Shown here: positions 62,650 to 64,000 of the stretch, piece after piece | Position numbering within the stretch: the stretch's first letter is position 1 | Layout: the number at the start of each line of letters is the position of its first letter | Assembly (NCBI RefSeq): GCF_001458775.1 | Contig: NZ_CZPZ01000006.1 | Coordinates: forward strand, 1 to 64,000 | DNA length: 64,000 bases | Direction: 5' to 3' | DNA from: Candidatus Nitrospira nitrificans | GTDB lineage: Bacteria; Nitrospirota; Nitrospiria; Nitrospirales; Nitrospiraceae | Program-made: the position numbers and the translations under genes | Notes under the pieces: model-generated | Database searches by the model: none | Told to the model about the DNA's origin: nothing | What the model saw: the letters and a program-made list of their open reading frames with translations, nothing else

Positions 62650-62653
62650 ACGG

Positions 62654-62778
62654 CAGGATGTTGAAAATGGCCGCCAACTGTGTGTCTCGCATCGCTCAAA
62701 CCCTGCGACGTACCAACGATTGTACGCCTCGGATGTTCGCGCGTTGCGGCCTTGTTGTCGGCCATTTTCAACATCCTG
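62654..62778. repeat. 125-bp palindromic repeat with 20-bp perfect arms
   Basis: CAGGATGTTGAAAATGGCCG (62654-62673) is exactly inverted at 62759-62778. The inner part adds shorter complementary pieces, such as GTAC around 62711 and 62723. No coding potential. The arm sequence resembles palindromic repeats I remember from Nitrospira and related genomes, but I cannot verify the match here. It lies between tRNA-Lys and purA and could act as a REP-like element or a bidirectional terminator. Confidence 0.7.
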
Positions 62779-62876
62779 CAGCTCACATCAACTCACCAGT
62801 TCTATTTTCTTGTCGGATGACGACGAAACAATCGAACTATCCTAACATTCCTGGATGACCGATGACCATTGACTAT

Positions 62877-64000
62877 TCAGGAGCGTTTGGGGCGGCGGCG
62901 GGAGCAATCCAAGGGATTGCGCAGCATGATCGTTTCGGCGCGCTTGGACCCGGTCGAGATCATGTCGATTCGGCACTGTGCCAACTCTTCGATACGGGCG
63001 AGGTAGCGCTTGGCCTCCGCCGGAAGCTGCTTGTACGCGGTGGCCCCGGTTGTCGAGGCTGTCCAGCCTTTCATCCGTTGATAGACAGGCTCGCAGCCGG
63101 TCAACACGTCCAGATCGGCCGGCATATCTTTATAGATGGTGCTCCCATATCTGTAGCCGGTACAGAGCTTCAACTCCTTGCAACCGTCGAGTACATCCAG
63201 CTTGGTCAGAGCCAGTGACGTAAGCCCGTTTACCACTGTCGCATGGCGAACCACGACCGCATCAAACCAGCCGCATCGTCTGGCGCGCCCGGTGGTCGAT
63301 CCGAACTCCTTCCCTCGCTCCTGTATTCCACGGCCGACTTCGTCGGTCAGCTCAGTCGGAAACGGCCCGCTGCCCACCCTGGTGGAGTAGGCTTTTGCAA
63401 TGCCCATGACCGCGTCAATCATGGTCGGACCGACACCGGTCCCCGTGCAAGCCCCGCCGGCCGTGGCACTGGATGAGGTCACGTAAGGATACGTGCCGAA
63501 ATCCACATCCAGGCTCGTCCCCTGAGCGCCTTCGAACAAGACCGTCTTGTTCTTGGCTACCGCACGATTCAGTACGACCGTCGTGTCGGCGATGTGGCTC
63601 TTGAGCCGGTCGGCATACCCCATATATTGGGCGAAGACCTTCTCGACCTGAAAAGTCTCGACTTTGTAGAGTCGCTCCAAGAACCAGTTCATCTCGACAA
63701 GGTTTTCTTCGAGTTTTTTCTTGAACAGAGGAGGATTCAGCAGATCTCCCATGAGAACTCCGATCCGCGCCATCTTGTCGGCATACGAGGGGCCGATCCC
63801 ACGTCCGGTCGTGCCGATTTTCCGTGACCCTTTGGACTGTTCCGACGCGCGGTCGATCGCTTTATGATACGGCAGAATCAGGTGTGCCCGCTGGCTGACG
63901 GCGAAGTTCTTGCCGATCGTGATGCCTTTAGTCTGGAGCAAATCCATCTCTTCGATCAGAGAACCAGGATCGACGACGACACCGTTGCCAATGACACAGG
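62877..64000 (-). CDS. purA: Adenylosuccinate synthetase, 5'-truncated by the window edge
   Basis: The coding frame is open to base 64000 (reading 'CVIGNGVVVDPGSLIEEMDL'), so the N-terminal GTP-binding part is outside. Seen here are 'AHLILPYHKAIDRASEQSKG', 'RKIGTTGRGIGPSYADKMAR', 'LFEGAQGTSLDVDFGTYPYV', 'GVGPTMIDAVMGIAKAYSTR', 'GSTTGRARRCGWFDAVVVRH' and 'LTKLDVLDGCKELKLCTGY'. It ligates IMP and aspartate using GTP in AMP synthesis. The last 15 residues ('NPLDCSRRRPKRS') are more basic than usual. Confidence 0.93.
   Translation of the reverse strand, partial: CVIGNGVVVDPGSLIEEMDLLQTKGITIGKNFAVSQRAHLILPYHKAIDRASEQSKGSRKIGTTGRGIGPSYADKMARIGVLMGDLLNPPLFKKKLEENLVEMNWFLERLYKVETFQVEKVFAQYMGYADRLKSHIADTTVVLNRAVAKNKTVLFEGAQGTSLDVDFGTYPYVTSSSATAGGACTGTGVGPTMIDAVMGIAKAYSTRVGSGPFPTELTDEVGRGIQERGKEFGSTTGRARRCGWFDAVVVRHATVVNGLTSLALTKLDVLDGCKELKLCTGYRYGSTIYKDMPADLDVLTGCEPVYQRMKGWTASTTGATAYKQLPAEAKRYLARIEELAQCRIDMISTGSKRAETIMLRNPLDCSRRRPKRS

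Overview
The window looks like a chromosomal segment of a Nitrospira-type bacterium (phylum Nitrospirota). Three things suggest this: a complex I operon with two consecutive nuoM genes and no nuoE or nuoF, small His-bearing SmbP-like proteins known from nitrifiers, and a long palindromic repeat whose arms resemble a repeat I remember from Nitrospira genomes. No nitrite oxidoreductase, rTCA or ammonia oxidation gene is present, so the assignment is an inference.

Layout. The left edge (1-80) is the tail of an IS481-like transposase. From about 0.9 to 13.5 kb lies an accessory island. It opens with a MerR-type, B12-binding regulator of the CarH/LitR photoreceptor class. Around the regulator, and again near 5.2 kb, are two divergent promoter pairs in which all four promoters carry a CATTGRRC element in the -35/-10 spacer. 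The island holds a frameshifted NapC/NirT cytochrome, a cytochrome c-SUMF1 fusion, two further SUMF1-domain proteins and a SUMF1 fragment, two SmbP-like proteins, a broken DUF393 gene and a zinc-ribbon protein. It continues with genes often seen in light/B12 regulons: a TIGR01777 epimerase, a photolyase, a DUF523-DUF1722 protein and a CbiX-type chelatase. pyrE follows.

From 14.2 to 19.0 kb, on the minus strand, are a secreted glycosidase-like protein with a coupled lipoprotein, and a three-gene phosphorelay. From 32.9 down to 19.1 kb runs the nuo operon, nuoA-B-C-D-G-I-J-K-L-M-M-N. It lacks nuoE, nuoF and nuoH. This matches the '2M' complex I described in Nitrospira, thought to pump extra protons and possibly to work with ferredoxin. 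Heptamer repeats interrupt the nuoG-nuoD gap and have been captured into the 3' end of the second nuoM.

After an OmpA-family protein comes a PriA homologue that has lost its recognisable ATPase motifs. A minus-strand signalling block follows (37.9-47.5 kb). It includes a 2089-residue soluble kinase with about 13 PAS domains and one GAF domain, overlapping a NarL-type regulator gene. From 47.7 to 58.3 kb are mostly housekeeping genes: tRNA-Leu, a HAD phosphatase, queE, pepA, nagZ, an amino-acid permease, a PuuD-like amidotransferase, an M24 peptidase and a long TatA/B-like protein with a repeated amphipathic motif.

From 58.3 to 62.6 kb the sequence is decayed: a degenerate gene copy, small secreted proteins, an IS3 remnant, and an internally deleted integrase next to tRNA-Lys. 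It ends with a 125-bp palindromic repeat and the 5'-truncated purA running off the right edge.
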